Below are positions 1-13,604 of a stretch of 64,000 nt of DNA, one piece after another. The DNA lies in assembly GCA_036250195.1 (NCBI GenBank), contig JAVHZZ010000074.1:1-64000 (forward strand), written 5' to 3'. This DNA comes from Mixophyes australis (taxonomy: Eukaryota; Chordata; Amphibia; Anura; Limnodynastidae). Every line of letters begins with the position of its first letter. Position 1 is the stretch's first letter. Position numbers and translations under genes: made by a program. Under the pieces are notes generated by a model. The model was not told the DNA's origin and ran no database searches. It worked only from the letters and a program-made list of their open reading frames with translations.

Positions 1-179
1 TTGCCGTCCAAAAACAAGGCTTTTTTACACTCCTGTCTCCCTTTCTCTTGGAAACAATGACTAACATCAATCCTTTTACATAATTCTTGTTTCTCATGAC
101 ATTTCTAACATTGCCCACAATTATCAACTTTCTAAGTCTTTCTGAGCAAGAGAAATCGCAAAAGATAGTCATTTCTTCA
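1..179. repeat. Reference monomer (first copy) and its internal landmarks
   Basis: First full copy, used here for numbering p1-p179. Visible landmarks are A5 at p10-14 facing T6 at p21-26; a C/T-rich stretch p31-49; a variable site at p63 (A in this copy, T in most); the palindrome TCATGA at p94-99; a small hairpin ATTG-CCCA-CAAT around p110-121; and AGAAAT at p151-156, which can pair with TTTCT at p139-143 or with ATTTCT at p171-176. The monomer length of 179 equals 59 codons plus 2 bases, so no reading frame can continue through successive copies. No CENP-B-box-like core (TTCG....A..CGGG) is present on either strand. Confidence 0.95.
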
Positions 180-3100
180 TAGCCGTCCAAAAACAAGGCT
201 TTTTTACACTCCTGTCTCCCTTTCTCTTGGAAACAATGACTTACATCAATCCTTTTACATAATTCTTGTTTCTCATGACATTTCTAACATTGCCCACAAT
301 TATCAACTTTCTAAGTCTTTCTGAGCAAGAGAAATCGCAAAAGATAGTCATTTCTTCATTGCCGTCCAAAAACAAGGCTTTTTTACACTCCTGTCTCCCT
401 TTCTCTTGGAAACAATGACTTACATCAATCCTTTTACATAATTCTTGTTTCTCATGACATTTCTAACATTGCCCACAATTATCAACTTTCTAAGTCTTTC
501 TGAGCAAGAGAAATCGCAAAAGATAGTCATTTCTTCATTGCCGTCCAAAAACAAGGCTTTTTTACACTCCTGTCTCCCTTTCTCTTGGAAACAATGACTT
601 ACATCAATCCTTTTACATAATTCTTGTTTCTCATGACATTTCTAACATTGCCCACAATTATCAACTTTCTAAGTCTTTCTGAGCAAGAGAAATCGCAAAA
701 GATAGTCATTTCTTCATTGCCGTCCAAAAACAAGGCTTTTTTACACTCCTGTCTCCCTTTCTCTTGGAAACAATGACTTACATCAATCCTTTTACATAAT
801 TCTTGTTTCTCATGACATTTCTAACATTGCCCACAATTATCAACTTTCTAAGTCTTTCTGAGCAAGAGAAATCGCAAAAGATAGTCATTTCTTCATTGCC
901 GTCCAAAAACAAGGCTTTTTTACACTCCTGTCTCCCTTTCTCTTGGAAACAATGACTTACATCAATCCTTTTACATAATTCTTGTTTCTCATGACATTTC
1001 TAACATTGCCCACAATTATCAACTTTCTAAGTCTTTCTGAGCAAGAGAAATCGCAAAAGATAGTCATTTCTTCATTGCCGTCCAAAAACGAGGCTTTTTT
1101 ACACTCCTGTCTCCCTTTCTCTTGGAAACAATGACTAACATCAATCCTTTTACATAATTCTTGTTTCTCATGACATTTCTAACATTGCCCACAATTATCA
1201 ACTTTCTAAGTCTTTCTGAGCAAGAGAAATCGCAAAAGATAGTCATTTCTTCATTGCCGTCCAAAAACAAGGCTTTTTTACACTCCTGTCTCCCTTTCTC
1301 TTGGAAACAATGACTTACATCAATCCTTTTACATAATTCTTGTTTCTCATGACATTTCTAACATTGCCCACAATTATCAACTTTCTAAGTCTTTCTGAGC
1401 AAGAGAAATCGCAAAAGATAGTCATTTCTTCATTGCCGTCCAAAAACAAGGCTTTTTTACACTCCTGTCTCCCTTTCTCTTGGAAACAATGACTTACATC
1501 AATCCTTTTACATAATTCTTGTTTCTCATGACATTTCTAACATTGCCCACAATTATCAACTTTCTAAGTCTTTCTGAGCAAGAGAAATCGCAAAAGATAG
1601 TCATTTCTTCATTGCCGTCCAAAAACAAGGCTTTTTTACACTCCTGTCTCCCTTTCTCTTGGAAACAATGACTTACATCAATCCTTTTACATAATTCTTG
1701 TTTCTCATGACATTTCTAACATTGCCCACAATTATCAACTTTCTAAGTCTTTCTGAGCAAGAGAAATCGCAAAAGATAGTCATTTCTTCATTGCCGTCCA
1801 AAAACAAGGCTTTTTTACACTCCTGTCTCCCTTTCTCTTGGAAACAATGACTTACATCAATCCTTTTACATAATTCTTGTTTCTCATGACATTTCTAACA
1901 TTGCCCACAATTATCAACTTTCTAAGTCTTTCTGATCAAGAGAAATCGCAAAAGATAGTCATTTCTTCATTGCCGTCCAAAAACAAGGCTTTTTTACACT
2001 CCTGTCTCCCTTTCTCTTGGAAACAATGACTTACATCAATCCTTTTACATAATTCTTGTTTCTCATGACATTTCTAACATTGCCCACAATTATCAACTTT
2101 CTAAGTCTTTCTGATCAAGAGAAAATCGCAAAAGATAGTCATTTCTTCATTGCCGTCCAAAAACAAGGCTTTTTTACACTCCTGTCTCCCTTTCTCTTGG
2201 AAACAATGACTTACATCAATCCTTTTACATAATTCTTGTTTCTCATGACATTTCTAACATTGCCCACAATTATCAACTTTCTAAGTCTTTCTGAGCAAGA
2301 GAAATCGCAAAAGATAGTCATTTCTTCATTGCCGTCCAAAAACAAGGCTTTTTTACACTCCTGTCTCCCTTTCTCTTGGAAACAATGACTTACATCAATC
2401 CTTTTACATAATTCTTGTTTCTCATGACATTTCTAACATTGCCCACAATTATCAACTTTCTAAGTCTTTCTGAGCAAGAGAAATCGCAAAAGATAGTCAT
2501 TTCTTCATTGCCGTCCAAAAACAAGGCTTTTTTACACTCCTGTCTCCCTTTCTCTTGGAAACAATGACTTACATCAATCCTTTTACATAATTCTTGTTTC
2601 TCATGACATTTCTAACATTGCCCACAATTATCAACTTTCTAAGTCTTTCTGAGCAAGAGAAATCGCAAAAGATAGTCATTTCTTCATTGCCGTCCAAAAA
2701 CAAGGCTTTTTTACACTCCTGTCTCCCTTTCTCTTGGAAACAATGACTAACATCAATCCTTTTACATAATTCTTGTTTCTCATGACATTTCTAACATTGC
2801 CCACAATTATCAACTTTCTAAGTCTTTCTGAGCAAGAGAAATCGCAAAAGATAGTCATTTCTTCATTGCCGTCCAAAAACAAGGCTTTTTTACACTCCTG
2901 TCTCCCTTTCTCTTGGAAACAATGACTAACATCAATCCTTTTACATAATTCTTGTTTCTCATGACATTTCTAACATTGCCCACAATTATCAACTTTCTAA
3001 GTCTTTCTGAGCAAGAGAAATCGCAAAAGATAGTCATTTCTTCATTGCCGTCCAAAAACAAGGCTTTTTTACACTCCTGTCTCCCTTTCTCTTGGAAACA

Positions 3101-4297
3101 ATGACTAACATCAATCCTTTTACATAATTCTTGTTTCTCATGACATTTCTAACATTGCCCACAATTATCAACTTTCTAAGTCTTTCTGAGCAAGAGAAAT
3201 CGCAAAAGATAGTCATTTCTTCATTGCCGTCCAAAAACAAGGCTTTTTTACACTCCTGTCTCCCTTTCTCTTGGAAACAATGACTTACATCAATCCTTTT
3301 ACATAATTCTTGTTTCTCATGACATTTCTAACATTGCCCACAATTATCAACTTTCTAAGTCTTTCTGAGCAAGAGAAATCGCAAAAGATAGTCATTTCTT
3401 CATTGCCGTCCAAAAACAAGGCTTTTTTACACTCCTGTCTCCCTTTCTCTTGGAAACAATGACTTACATCAATCCTTTTACATAATTCTTGTTTCTCATG
3501 ACATTTCTAACATTGCCCACAATTATCAACTTTCTAAGTCTTTCTGAGCAAGAGAAATCGCAAAAGATAGTCATTTCTTCATTGCCGTCCAAAAACAAGG
3601 CTTTTTTACACTCCTGTCTCCCTTTCTCTTGGAAACAATGACTTACATCAATCCTTTTACATAATTCTTGTTTCTCATGACATTTCTAACATTGCCCACA
3701 ATTATCAACTTTCTAAGTCTTTCTGAGCAAGAGAAATCGCAAAAGATAGTCATTTCTTCATTGCCGTCCAAAAACAAGGCTTTTTTACACTCCTGTCTCC
3801 CTTTCTCTTGGAAACAATGACTTACATCAATCCTTTTACATAATTCTTGTTTCTCATGACATTTCTAACATTGCCCACAATTATCAACTTTCTAAGTCTT
3901 TCTGAGCAAGAGAAATCGCAAAAGATAGTCATTTCTTCATTGCCGTCCAAAAACAAGGCTTTTTTACACTCCTGTCTCCCTTTCTCTTGGAAACAATGAC
4001 TTACATCAATCCTTTTACATAATTCTTGTTTCTCATGACATTTCTAACATTGCCCACAATTATCAACTTTCTAAGTCTTTCTGAGCAAGAGAAATCGCAA
4101 AAGATAGTCATTTCTTCATTGCCGTCCAAAAACAAGGCTTTTTTACACTCCTGTCTCCCTTTCTCTTGGAAACAATGACTTACATCAATCCTTTTACATA
4201 ATTCTTGTTTCTCATGACATTTCTAACATTGCCCACAATTATCAACTTTCTAAGTCTTTCTGAGCAAGAGAAATCGCAAAAGATAGTCATTTCTTCA
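1..4297. repeat. Homogeneous zone: 24 near-consensus monomers
   Basis: The monomers here are almost identical and mostly carry T at p63. The A form occurs at 1-179, 1075-1253 and in three consecutive copies at 2687-3223. Few other diagnostic variants are present: p16G at 1090, two p146T copies near 1934 and 2114, and one inserted A near 2124 in an A-run of the second p146T copy. The p18C, p79A, p89T and p86A variants that mark later zones are absent. The low diversity suggests recent homogenisation of this stretch. No gene or regulatory site is seen. Confidence 0.85.
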
Positions 4298-5549
4298 TTG
4301 CCGTCAAAAAACAAGGCTTTTTTACACTCCTGTCTCCCTTTCTCTAGGAAACAATGACTTACATCAATCCTTTACATAATTCTTGTTTCTCATGACATTT
4401 CTAACATTGCCCACAATTATCAAATTTCTAAGTCTTTCTGAGCAAGAGAAATCGCAAAAGATAGTCATTTCTTCATTGCCGTCCAAAAACAAGGCTTTTT
4501 ACACTCCTGTCTCCCTTTCTCTTGGAAACCATGACTAACATCAATCCTTTTACATAATTCTTGTTTCTCATGACATTTCTAACAACGCCCACAATTATCA
4601 ACTTTCTAAGTCTTTCTGAGCAAGAGAAATCGCAAAAGATAGTCATTTCTTCATTGCCGTCCAAAAACAAGGCTTTTTTACACTCCTGTCTCCCTTTCTT
4701 TTGGAAACAATGACTAACATCAATCCTTTTACATAATTCTTGTTTCTCATGACATTTCTAACATTGCCCACAATTATCAACTTTCTAAGTCTTTCTGAGC
4801 AAGAGAAATCGCAAAAGATAGTCATTTCTTCATTGCCGTCCAAAAACAAGGCTTTTTTACACTCCTGTCTCCCTTTCTCTTGGAAACAATGACTAACATC
4901 AATCCTTTTACATAATTCTTGTTTCTCATGACATTTCTAACATTGCCCACAATTATCAACTTTCTAAGTCTTTCTGAGCAAGAGAAATCGCAAAAGATAG
5001 TCATTTCTTCATTGCCGTCCAAAAACAAGGCTTTTTTACACTCCTGTCTCCCTTTCTCTTGGAAACAATGACTTATATCAATCCTTTTACATAATTCTTG
5101 TTTCTCATGACATTTCTAACATTGCCCACAATTATCAACTTTCTAAGTCTTTCTGAGCAAGAGAAATCGCAAAAGATAGTCATTTCTTCATTGCCGTCCA
5201 AAAACAACGCTTTTTTACACTCCTGTCTCCCTTTCTCTAGGAAACAATGACTTACATCAATCCTTTTACATAATTCTTGTTTCTCATGACAATTCTAACA
5301 TTGCCCACAATTATCAAATTTCTAAGTCTTTCTGAGCAAGAGAAATCGCAAAAGATAGTCATTTCTTCATTGCCGTCCAAAAACAAGGCTTTTTTTACAC
5401 TCCTGTCTCCCTTTCTCTTGGAAACAATGACTAACATCAATCCTTTTACATAATTCTTGTTTCTCATGACATTTCTAACAACGCCCACAATTATCAACTT
5501 TCTAAGTCTTTCTGAGCAAGAGAAATCGCAAAAGATAGTCATTTCTTCA
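4298..5549. repeat. Decayed monomer cluster containing a duplicated divergent pair
   Basis: Seven monomers with unusually many private changes. The pair at 4298-4653 and the pair at 5191-5549 share several rare variants: TCTAGG for TCTTGG at p46-51, CAAATTT at p125-131 in the first member, and AACGCCC (p111-112 TT to AC) in the second. They are therefore copies five monomers apart. Length changes cluster here: a lost T near 4371, a T5 instead of T6 near 4497, and a T7 near 5391. The T7 restores a 180-bp (60-codon) spacing for one junction and so yields a fortuitous 104-codon frame at 5252-5566 on the minus strand. That frame is not a gene. Confidence 0.85.
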
Positions 5550-8500
5550 TTGCCGTCCAAAAACAAGGCTTTTTTACACTCCTGTCTCCCTTTCTCTTGG
5601 AAACAATGACTTACATCAATCCTTTTACATAATTCTTGTTTCTCATGACATTTCTAACATTGCCCACAATTATCAACTTTCTAAGTCTTTCTGATCAAGA
5701 AAAATCGCAAAACATAGTCAATTCTTCATTGCCGTCCAAAAACAAGGCTTTTTTACACTCCTGTCTCACTTTCTCTTGGAAACAATGACTTACATCAATC
5801 CTTTTACATAATTCTTGTTTCTCATGACATTTCTAACATTGCCCACAATTATCAACTTTCTAAGTCTTTCTGAGCAAGAGAAATCGCAAAAGATAGTCAT
5901 TTCTTCATTGCCGTCCAAAAACAAGGCTTTTTTACACTCCTGTCTCCCTTTCTCTTGGAAACAATGACTTACATCAATCCTTTTACATAATTCTTGTTTC
6001 TCATGACATTTCTAACATTGCCCACAATTATCAACTTTCTAAGTCTTTCTGAGCAAGAGAAATCGCAAAAGATAGTCATTTCTTCATTGCCGTCCAAAAA
6101 CAAGGCTTTTTTACACTCCTGTCTCCCTTTCTCTTGGAAACAATGACTTACATCAATCCTTTTACATAATTCTTGTTTCTCATGACATTTCTAACATTGC
6201 CCACAATTATCAACTTTCTAAGTCTTTCTGAGCAAGAGAAATCGCAAAAGATAGTCATTTCTTCATTGCCGTCCAAAAACAAGGCTTTTTTACACTCCTG
6301 TCTCCCTTTCTCTTGGAAACAATGACTAACATCAATCCTTTTACATAATTCTTGTTTCTCATGACATTTCTAACATTGCCCACAATTATCAAATTTCTAA
6401 GTCTTTCTGAGCAAGAGAAATCGCAAAAGATAGTCATTTCTTCATTGCCGTCCAAAAACAAGGCTTTTTTACACTCCTGTCTCCCTTTCTCTTGGAAACA
6501 ATGACTAACATCAATCCTTTTACATAATTCTTGTTTCTCATGACATTTCTAACATTGCCCACAATTATCAACTTTCTAAGTCTTTCTGAGCAAGAGAAAT
6601 CGCAAAAGATAGTCATTTCTTCATTGCCGTCCAAAAACAAGGCTTTTTTACACTCCTGTCTCCCTTTCTCTTGGAAACAATGACTTACATCAATCCTTTT
6701 ACATAATTCTTGTTTCTCATGACATTTCTAACATTGCCCACAATTATCAACTTTCTAAGTCTTTCTGATCAAGAAAAATCGCAAAACATAGTCATTTCTT
6801 CATTGCCGTCCAAAAACAAGGCTTTTTTACACTCCTGTCTCCCTTTCTCTTGGAAACAATGACTAACATCAATCCTTTTACATAATTCTTGTTTCTCATG
6901 ACATTTCTAACATTGCCCACAATTATCAACTTTCTAAGTCTTTCTGAGCAAGAGAAATCGCAAAAGATAGTCATTTCTTCATTGCCGTCCAAAAACAAGG
7001 CTTTTTTACACTCCTGTCTCCCTTTCTCTTGGAAACAATGACTTACATCAATCCTTTTACATAATTCTTGTTTCTCATGACATTTCTAACATTGCCCACA
7101 ATTATCAACTTTCTAAGTCTTTCTGAGCAAGAGAAATCGCAAAAGATAGTCATTTCTTCATTGCCGTCCAAAAACAAGGCTTTTTTACACTCCTGTCTCC
7201 CTTTCTCTTGGAAACAATGACTTACATCAATCCTTTTACATAATTCTTGTTTCTCATGACATTTCTAACATTGCCCACAATTATCAACTTTCTAAGTCTT
7301 TCTGAGCAAGAGAAATCGCAAAAGATAGTCATTTCTTCATTGCCGTCCAAAAACAAGGCTTTTTTACACTCCTGTCTCCCTTTCTCTTGGAAACAATGAC
7401 TTACATCAATCCTTTTACATAATTCTTGTTTCTCATGACATTTCTAACATTGCCCACAATTATCAACTTTCTAAGTCTTTCTGAGCAAGAGAAATCGCAA
7501 AAGATAGTCATTTCTTCATTGCCGTCCAAAAACGAGGCTTTTTTACACTCCTGTCTCCCTTTCTCTTGGAAACAATGACTAACATCAATCCTTTTACATA
7601 ATTCTTGTTTCTCATGACATTTCTAACATTGCCCACAATTATCAACTTTCTAAGTCTTTCTGAGCAAGAGAAATCGCAAAAGATAGTCATTTCTTCATTG
7701 CCGTCCAAAAACAAGGCTTTTTTACACTCCTGTCTCCCTTTCTCTTGGAAACAATGACTTACATCAATCCTTTTACATAATTCTTGTTTCTCATGACATT
7801 TCTAACATTGCCCACAATTATCAACTTTCTAAGTCTTTCTGAGCAAGAGAAATCGCAAAAGATAGTCATTTCTTCATTGCCGTCCAAAAACGAGGCTTTT
7901 TTACACTCCTGTCTCCCTTTCTCTTGGAAACAATGACTAACATCAATCCTTTTACATAATTCTTGTTTCTCATGACATTTCTAACATTGCCCACAATTAT
8001 CAACTTTCTAAGTCTTTCTGAGCAAGAGAAATCGCAAAAGATAGTCATTTCTTCATTGCCGTCCAAAAACAAGGCTTTTTTACACTCCTGTCTCCCTTTC
8101 TCTTGGAAACAATGACTTACATCAATCCTTTTACATAATTCTTGTTTCTCATGACATTTCTAACATTGCCCACAATTATCAACTTTCTAAGTCTTTCTGA
8201 GCAAGAGAAATCGCAAAAGATAGTCATTTCTTCATTGCCGTCCAAAAACAAGGCTTTTTTACACTCCTGTCTCCCTTTCTCTTGGAAACAATGACTTACA
8301 TCAATCCTTTTACATAATTCTTGTTTCTCATGACATTTCTAACATTGCCCACAATTATCAACTTTCTAAGTCTTTCTGAGCAAGAGAAATCGCAAAAGAT
8401 AGTCATTTCTTCATTGCCGTCCAAAAACAAGGCTTTTTTACACTCCTGTCTCCCTTTCTCTTGGAAACAATGACTTACATCAATCCTTTTACATAATTCT

Positions 8501-10024
8501 TGTTTCTCATGACATTTCTAACATTGCCCACAATTATCAACTTTCTAAGTCTTTCTGATCAAGAAAAATCGCAAAACATAGTCAATTCTTCATTGCCGTC
8601 CAAAAACAAGGCTTTTTTACACTCCTGTCTCACTTTCTCTTGGAAACAATGACTTACATCAATCCTTTTACATAATTCTTGTTTCTCATGACATTTCTAA
8701 CATTGCCCACAATTATCAACTTTCTAAGTCTTTCTGATCAAGAAAAATCGCAAAAGATAGTCATTTCTTCATTGCCGTCCAAAAACAAGGCTTTTTTACA
8801 CTCCTGTCTCCCTTTCTCTTGGAAACAATGACTAACATCAATCCTTTTACATAATTCTTGTTTCTCATGACATTTCTAACATTGCCCACAATTATCAACT
8901 TTCTAAGTCCTTCTGAGCAAGAGAAATCGCAAAAGACAGTCATTTCTTCATTGCCGTCCAAAAACAACGCTTTTTTACACTCCTGTCTCCCTTTCTCTTG
9001 GAAACAATGGCTTACATCAATCCTTTTACATAATTCTTGTTTCTCATGACATTTCTAACATTGCCCACAATTATCAAATTTCTAAGTCTTTCTGAGCAAG
9101 AGAAATCGCAAAAGATAGTCATTTCTTCATTGCCGTCCAAAAACAAGGCTTTTTTACACTCCTGTCTCCCTTTCTCTTGGAAACAATGACTTACATCAAT
9201 CCTTTTACATAATTCTTGTTTCTCATGACATTTCTAACATTGCCCACAATTATCAACTTTCTAAGTCTTTCTGAGCAAGAGAAATCGCAAAAGATAGTCA
9301 TTTCTTCATTGCCGTCCAAAAACAAGGCTTTTTTACACTCCTGTCTCCCTTTCTCTTGGAAACAATGACTAACATCAATCCTTTTACATAATTCTTGTTT
9401 CTCATGACATTTCTAACATTGCCCACAATTATCAAATTTCTAAGTCTTTCTGAGCAAGAGAAATCGCAAAAGATAGTCATTTCTTCATTGCCGTCCAAAA
9501 ACAAGGCTTTTTTACACTCCTGTCTCCCTTTCTCTTGGAAACAATGACTAACATCAATCCTTTTACATAATTCTTGTTTCTCATGACATTTCTAACATTG
9601 CCCACAATTATCAACTTTCTAAGTCTTTCTGAGCAAGAGAAATCGCAAAAGATAGTCATTTCTTCATTGCCGTCCAAAAACAAGGCTTTTTTACACTCCT
9701 GTCTCCCTTTCTCTTGGAAACAATGACTTACATCAATCCTTTTACATAATTCTTGTTTCTCATGACATTTCTAACATTGCCCACAATTATCAACTTTCTA
9801 AGTCTTTCTGATCAAGAAAAATCGCAAAACATAGTCATTTCTTCATTGCCGTCCAAAAACAAGGCTTTTTTACACTCCTGTCTCCCTTTCTCTTGGAAAC
9901 AATGACTAACATCAATCCTTTTACATAATTCTTGTTTCTCATGACATTTCTAACATTGCCCACAATTATCAACTTTCTAAGTCTTTCTGAGCAAGAGAAA
10001 TCGCAAAAGATAGTCATTTCTTCA
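5550..10024. repeat. Zone of partial 16- and 17-monomer duplications
   Basis: Twenty-five monomers. Two adjacent monomers at 5550-5907 carry the p146T/p164C/p172A haplotype followed by p40A, and recur at 8414-8771 (16 monomers downstream). A second block, 6266-7518, recurs at 9309-10561 (17 monomers downstream): the first copy in each has p63A with p128A, the second p63A, the third p146T with p164C, the fourth p63A. Between them, p16G copies at 7519 and 7877 form a two-monomer duplication. A + strand frame at 8858-9049 exists only because of private substitutions and is not a gene. Confidence 0.75.
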
Positions 10025-11814
10025 TTGCCGTCCAAAAACAAGGCTTTTTTACACTCCTGTCTCCCTTTCTCTTGGAAACAATGACTTACATCAATCCTTT
10101 TACATAATTCTTGTTTCTCATGACATTTCTAACATTGCCCACAATTATCAACTTTCTAAGTCTTTCTGAGCAAGAGAAATCGCAAAAGATAGTCATTTCT
10201 TCATTGCCGTCCAAAAACAAGGCTTTTTTACACTCCTGTCTCCCTTTCTCTTGGAAACAATGACTTACATCAATCCTTTTACATAATTCTTGTTTCTCAT
10301 GACATTTCTAACATTGCCCACAATTATCAACTTTCTAAGTCTTTCTGAGCAAGAGAAATCGCAAAAGATAGTCATTTCTTCATTGCCGTCCAAAAACAAG
10401 GCTTTTTTACACTCCTGTCTCCCTTTCTCTTGGAAACAATGACTTACATCAATCCTTTTACATAATTCTTGTTTCTCATGACATTTCTAACATTGCCCAC
10501 AATTATCAACTTTCTAAGTCTTTCTGAGCAAGAGAAATCGCAAAAGATAGTCATTTCTTCATTGCCGTCCAAAAACAAGGCTTTTTTACACTCCTGTCTC
10601 CCTTTCTCTTGGAAACAATGACTTACATCAATCCTTTTACATAATTCTTGTTTCTCATGACATTTCTAACATTGCCCACAATTATCAACTTTCTAAGTCT
10701 TTCTGAGCAAGAGAAATCGCAAAAGATAGTCATTTCTTCATTGCCGTCCAAAAACAAGGCTTTTTTACACTCCTGTCTCCCTTTCTCCTGGAAACAATGA
10801 CTAACATCAATCCTTTTACATAATTCTTGTTTCTCATGACATTTCTAACATTGCCCACAATTATCAACTTTCTAAGTCTTTCTGAGCAAGAGAAATCGCA
10901 AAAGATAGTCATTTCTTCATTGTCGTCCAAAAACAAGGCTTTTTTACACTCCTGTCTCCCTTTCTCTTGGAAACAATGACTTACATCAATCCTTTTACAT
11001 AATTCTTGTTTCTCATGACATTTCTAACATTGCCCACAATTATCAACTTTCTAAGTCTTTCTGAGCAAGAGAAATCGCAAAAGATAGTCATTTCTTCATT
11101 GCCATCCAGAAACAAGGCTTTTTTACACTCCTGTCTCCCTTTCTCTTGGAAACAATGACTTACATCAATCCTTTTACATAATTCTTGTTTCTCATGACAT
11201 TTCTAACATTGCCCACAATTATCAACTTTCTAAGTCTTTCTGAGCAAGAGAAATCGCAAAAGATAGTCATTTCTTCATTGCCGTCCAAAAACAAGGCTTT
11301 TTTACACTCCTGTCTCCCTTTCTCTTGGAAACAATGACTAACATCAATCCTTTTACATAATTCTTGTTTCTCATGACATTTCTAACATTGCCCACAATTA
11401 TCAACTTTCTAAGTCTTTCTGAGCAAGAGAAATCGCAAAAGATAGTCATTTCTTCATTGCCGTCCAAAAACAAGGCTTTTTTACACTCCTGTCTCCCTTT
11501 CTCTTGGAAGCAATGACTTACATCAATCCTTTTACATAATTCTTGTTTCTCATGACATTTCTAACATTGCCCACAATTATCAACTTTCTAAGTCTTTCAG
11601 AGCAAGAGAAATCGCAAAAGATAGTCATTTCTTCATTGCCGTCCAAAAACAAGGCTTTTTTACACTCCTGTCTCCCTTTCTCTTGGAAACAATGACTAAC
11701 ATCAATCCTTTTACATAATTCTTGTTTCTCATGACATTTCTAACATTGCCCACAATTATCAACTTTCTAAGTCTTTCTGAGCAAGAGAAATCGCAAAAGA
11801 TAGTCATTTCTTCA
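10025..11814. repeat. 10-monomer duplication, copy 1 (1790 bp)
   Basis: Ten monomers repeated immediately downstream at 11815-13604. The block is recognised by p48C (CTCCTGG) near 10788 together with TTGTCGTCC near 10922, by A-form monomers at 11278 and 11636, and by p143A (CAGAGC) near 11598. All recur exactly 1790 bp later. Private differences of this copy are GCCATCCAG near 11102 and GGAAGCAATG near 11509, which must postdate the duplication. Confidence 0.88.
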
Positions 11815-13604
11815 TTGCCGTCCAAAAACAAGGCTTTTTTACACTCCTGTCTCCCTTTCTCTTGGAAACAATGACTTACATCAATCCTTTTACATAATTC
11901 TTGTTTCTCATGACATTTCTAACATTGCCCACAATTATCAACTTTCTAAGTCTTTCTGAGCAAGAGAAATCGCAAAAGATAGTCATTTCTTCATTGCCGT
12001 CCAAAAACAAGGCTTTTTTACACTCCTGTCTCCCTTTCTCTTGGAAACAATGACTTACATCAATCCTTTTACATAATTCTTGTTTCTCATGACATTTCTA
12101 ACATTGCCCACAATTATCAACTTTCTAAGTCTTTCTGAGCAAGAGAAATCGCAAAAGATAGTCATTTCTTCATTGCCGTCCAAAAACAAGGCTTTTTTAC
12201 ACTCCTGTCTCCCTTTCTCTTGGAAACAATGACTTACATCAATCCTTTTACATAATTCTTGTTTCTCATGACATTTCTAACATTGCCCACAATTATCAAC
12301 TTTCTAAGTCTTTCTGAGCAAGAGAAATCGCAAAAGATAGTCATTTCTTCATTGCCGTCCAAAAACAAGGCTTTTTTACACTCCTGTCTCCCTTTCTCTT
12401 GGAAACAATGACTTACATCAATCCTTTTACATAATTCTTGTTTCTCATGACATTTCTAACATTGCCCACAATTATCAACTTTCTAAGTCTTTCTGAGCAA
12501 GAGAAATCGCAAAAGATAGTCATTTCTTCATTGCCGTCCAAAAACAAGGCTTTTTTACACTCCTGTCTCCCTTTCTCCTGGAAACAATGACTAACATCAA
12601 TCCTTTTACATAATTCTTGTTTCTCATGACATTTCTAACATTGCCCACAATTATCAACTTTCTAAGTCTTTCTGAGCAAGAGAAATCGCAAAAGATAGTC
12701 ATTTCTTCATTGTCGTCCAAAAACAAGGCTTTTTTACACTCCTGTCTCCCTTTCTCTTGGAAACAATGACTTACATCAATCCTTTTACATAATTCTTGTT
12801 TCTCATGACATTTCTAACATTGCCCACAATTATCAACTTTCTAAGTCTTTCTGAGCAAGAGAAATCGCAAAAGATAGTCATTTCTTCATTGCCGTCCAAA
12901 AACAAGGCTTTTTTACACTCCTGTCTCCCTTTCTCTTGGAAACAATGACTTACATCAATCCTTTTACATAATTCTTGTTTCTCATGACATTTCTAACATT
13001 GCCCACAATTATCAACTTTCTAAGTCTTTCTGAGCAAGAGAAATCGCAAAAGATAGTCATTTCTTCATTGCCGTCCAAAAACAAGGCTTTTTTACACTCC
13101 TGTCTCCCTTTCTCTTGGAAACAATGACTAACATCAATCCTTTTACATAATTCTTGTTTCTCATGACATTTCTAACATTGCCCACAATTATCAACTTTCT
13201 AAGTCTTTCTGAGCAAGAGAAATCGCAAAAGATAGTCATTTCTTCATTGCCGTCCAAAAACAAGGCTTTTTTACACTCCTGTCTCCCTTTCTCTTGGAAA
13301 CAATGACTTGCATCAATCCTTTTACATAATTCTTGTTTCTCATGACATTTCTAACATTGCCCACAATTATCAACTTTCTAAGTCTTTCAGAGCAAGAGAA
13401 ATCGCAAAAGATAGTCATTTCTTCATTGCCGTCCAAAAACAAGGCTTTTTTACACTCCTGTCTCCCTTTCTCTTGGAAACAATGACTAACATCAATCCTT
13501 TTACATAATTCTTGTTTCTCATGACATTTCTAACATTGCCCACAATTATCAACTTTCTAAGTCTTTCTGAGCAAGAGAAATCGCAAAAGATAGTCATTTC
13601 TTCA
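11815..13604. repeat. 10-monomer duplication, copy 2 (1790 bp)
   Basis: Second copy of the preceding block, with p48C near 12578, TTGTCGTCC near 12712 and p143A near 13388. A private A-to-G change at p64 (GACTTGCATC near 13308) removes the minus-strand stop usually present in T-form monomers. It also lets a + strand frame open at 13308-13508; neither frame is a gene. The last monomer (13426-13604) is also the first of the 8-monomer duplication that follows, so the two duplications share a boundary monomer. Confidence 0.87.

Noticed and set aside
5252..5566. Minus-strand frame of 104 codons.
   Set aside because: Produced by a chance extra T near 5391 that makes one repeat spacing 180 bp and keeps the frame through a second monomer. 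It lies in a decayed cluster and has no counterpart elsewhere.
8858..9049. Plus-strand frame of 63 codons.
   Set aside because: Opened by private substitutions (AAGTCC near 8909, AATGGC near 9008) in two monomers; no homologous frame in other copies.
13308..13508. Plus-strand frame of 66 codons.
   Set aside because: Its start depends on a single private A-to-G change in one monomer (GACTTGCATC). It is a shadow of satellite sequence.
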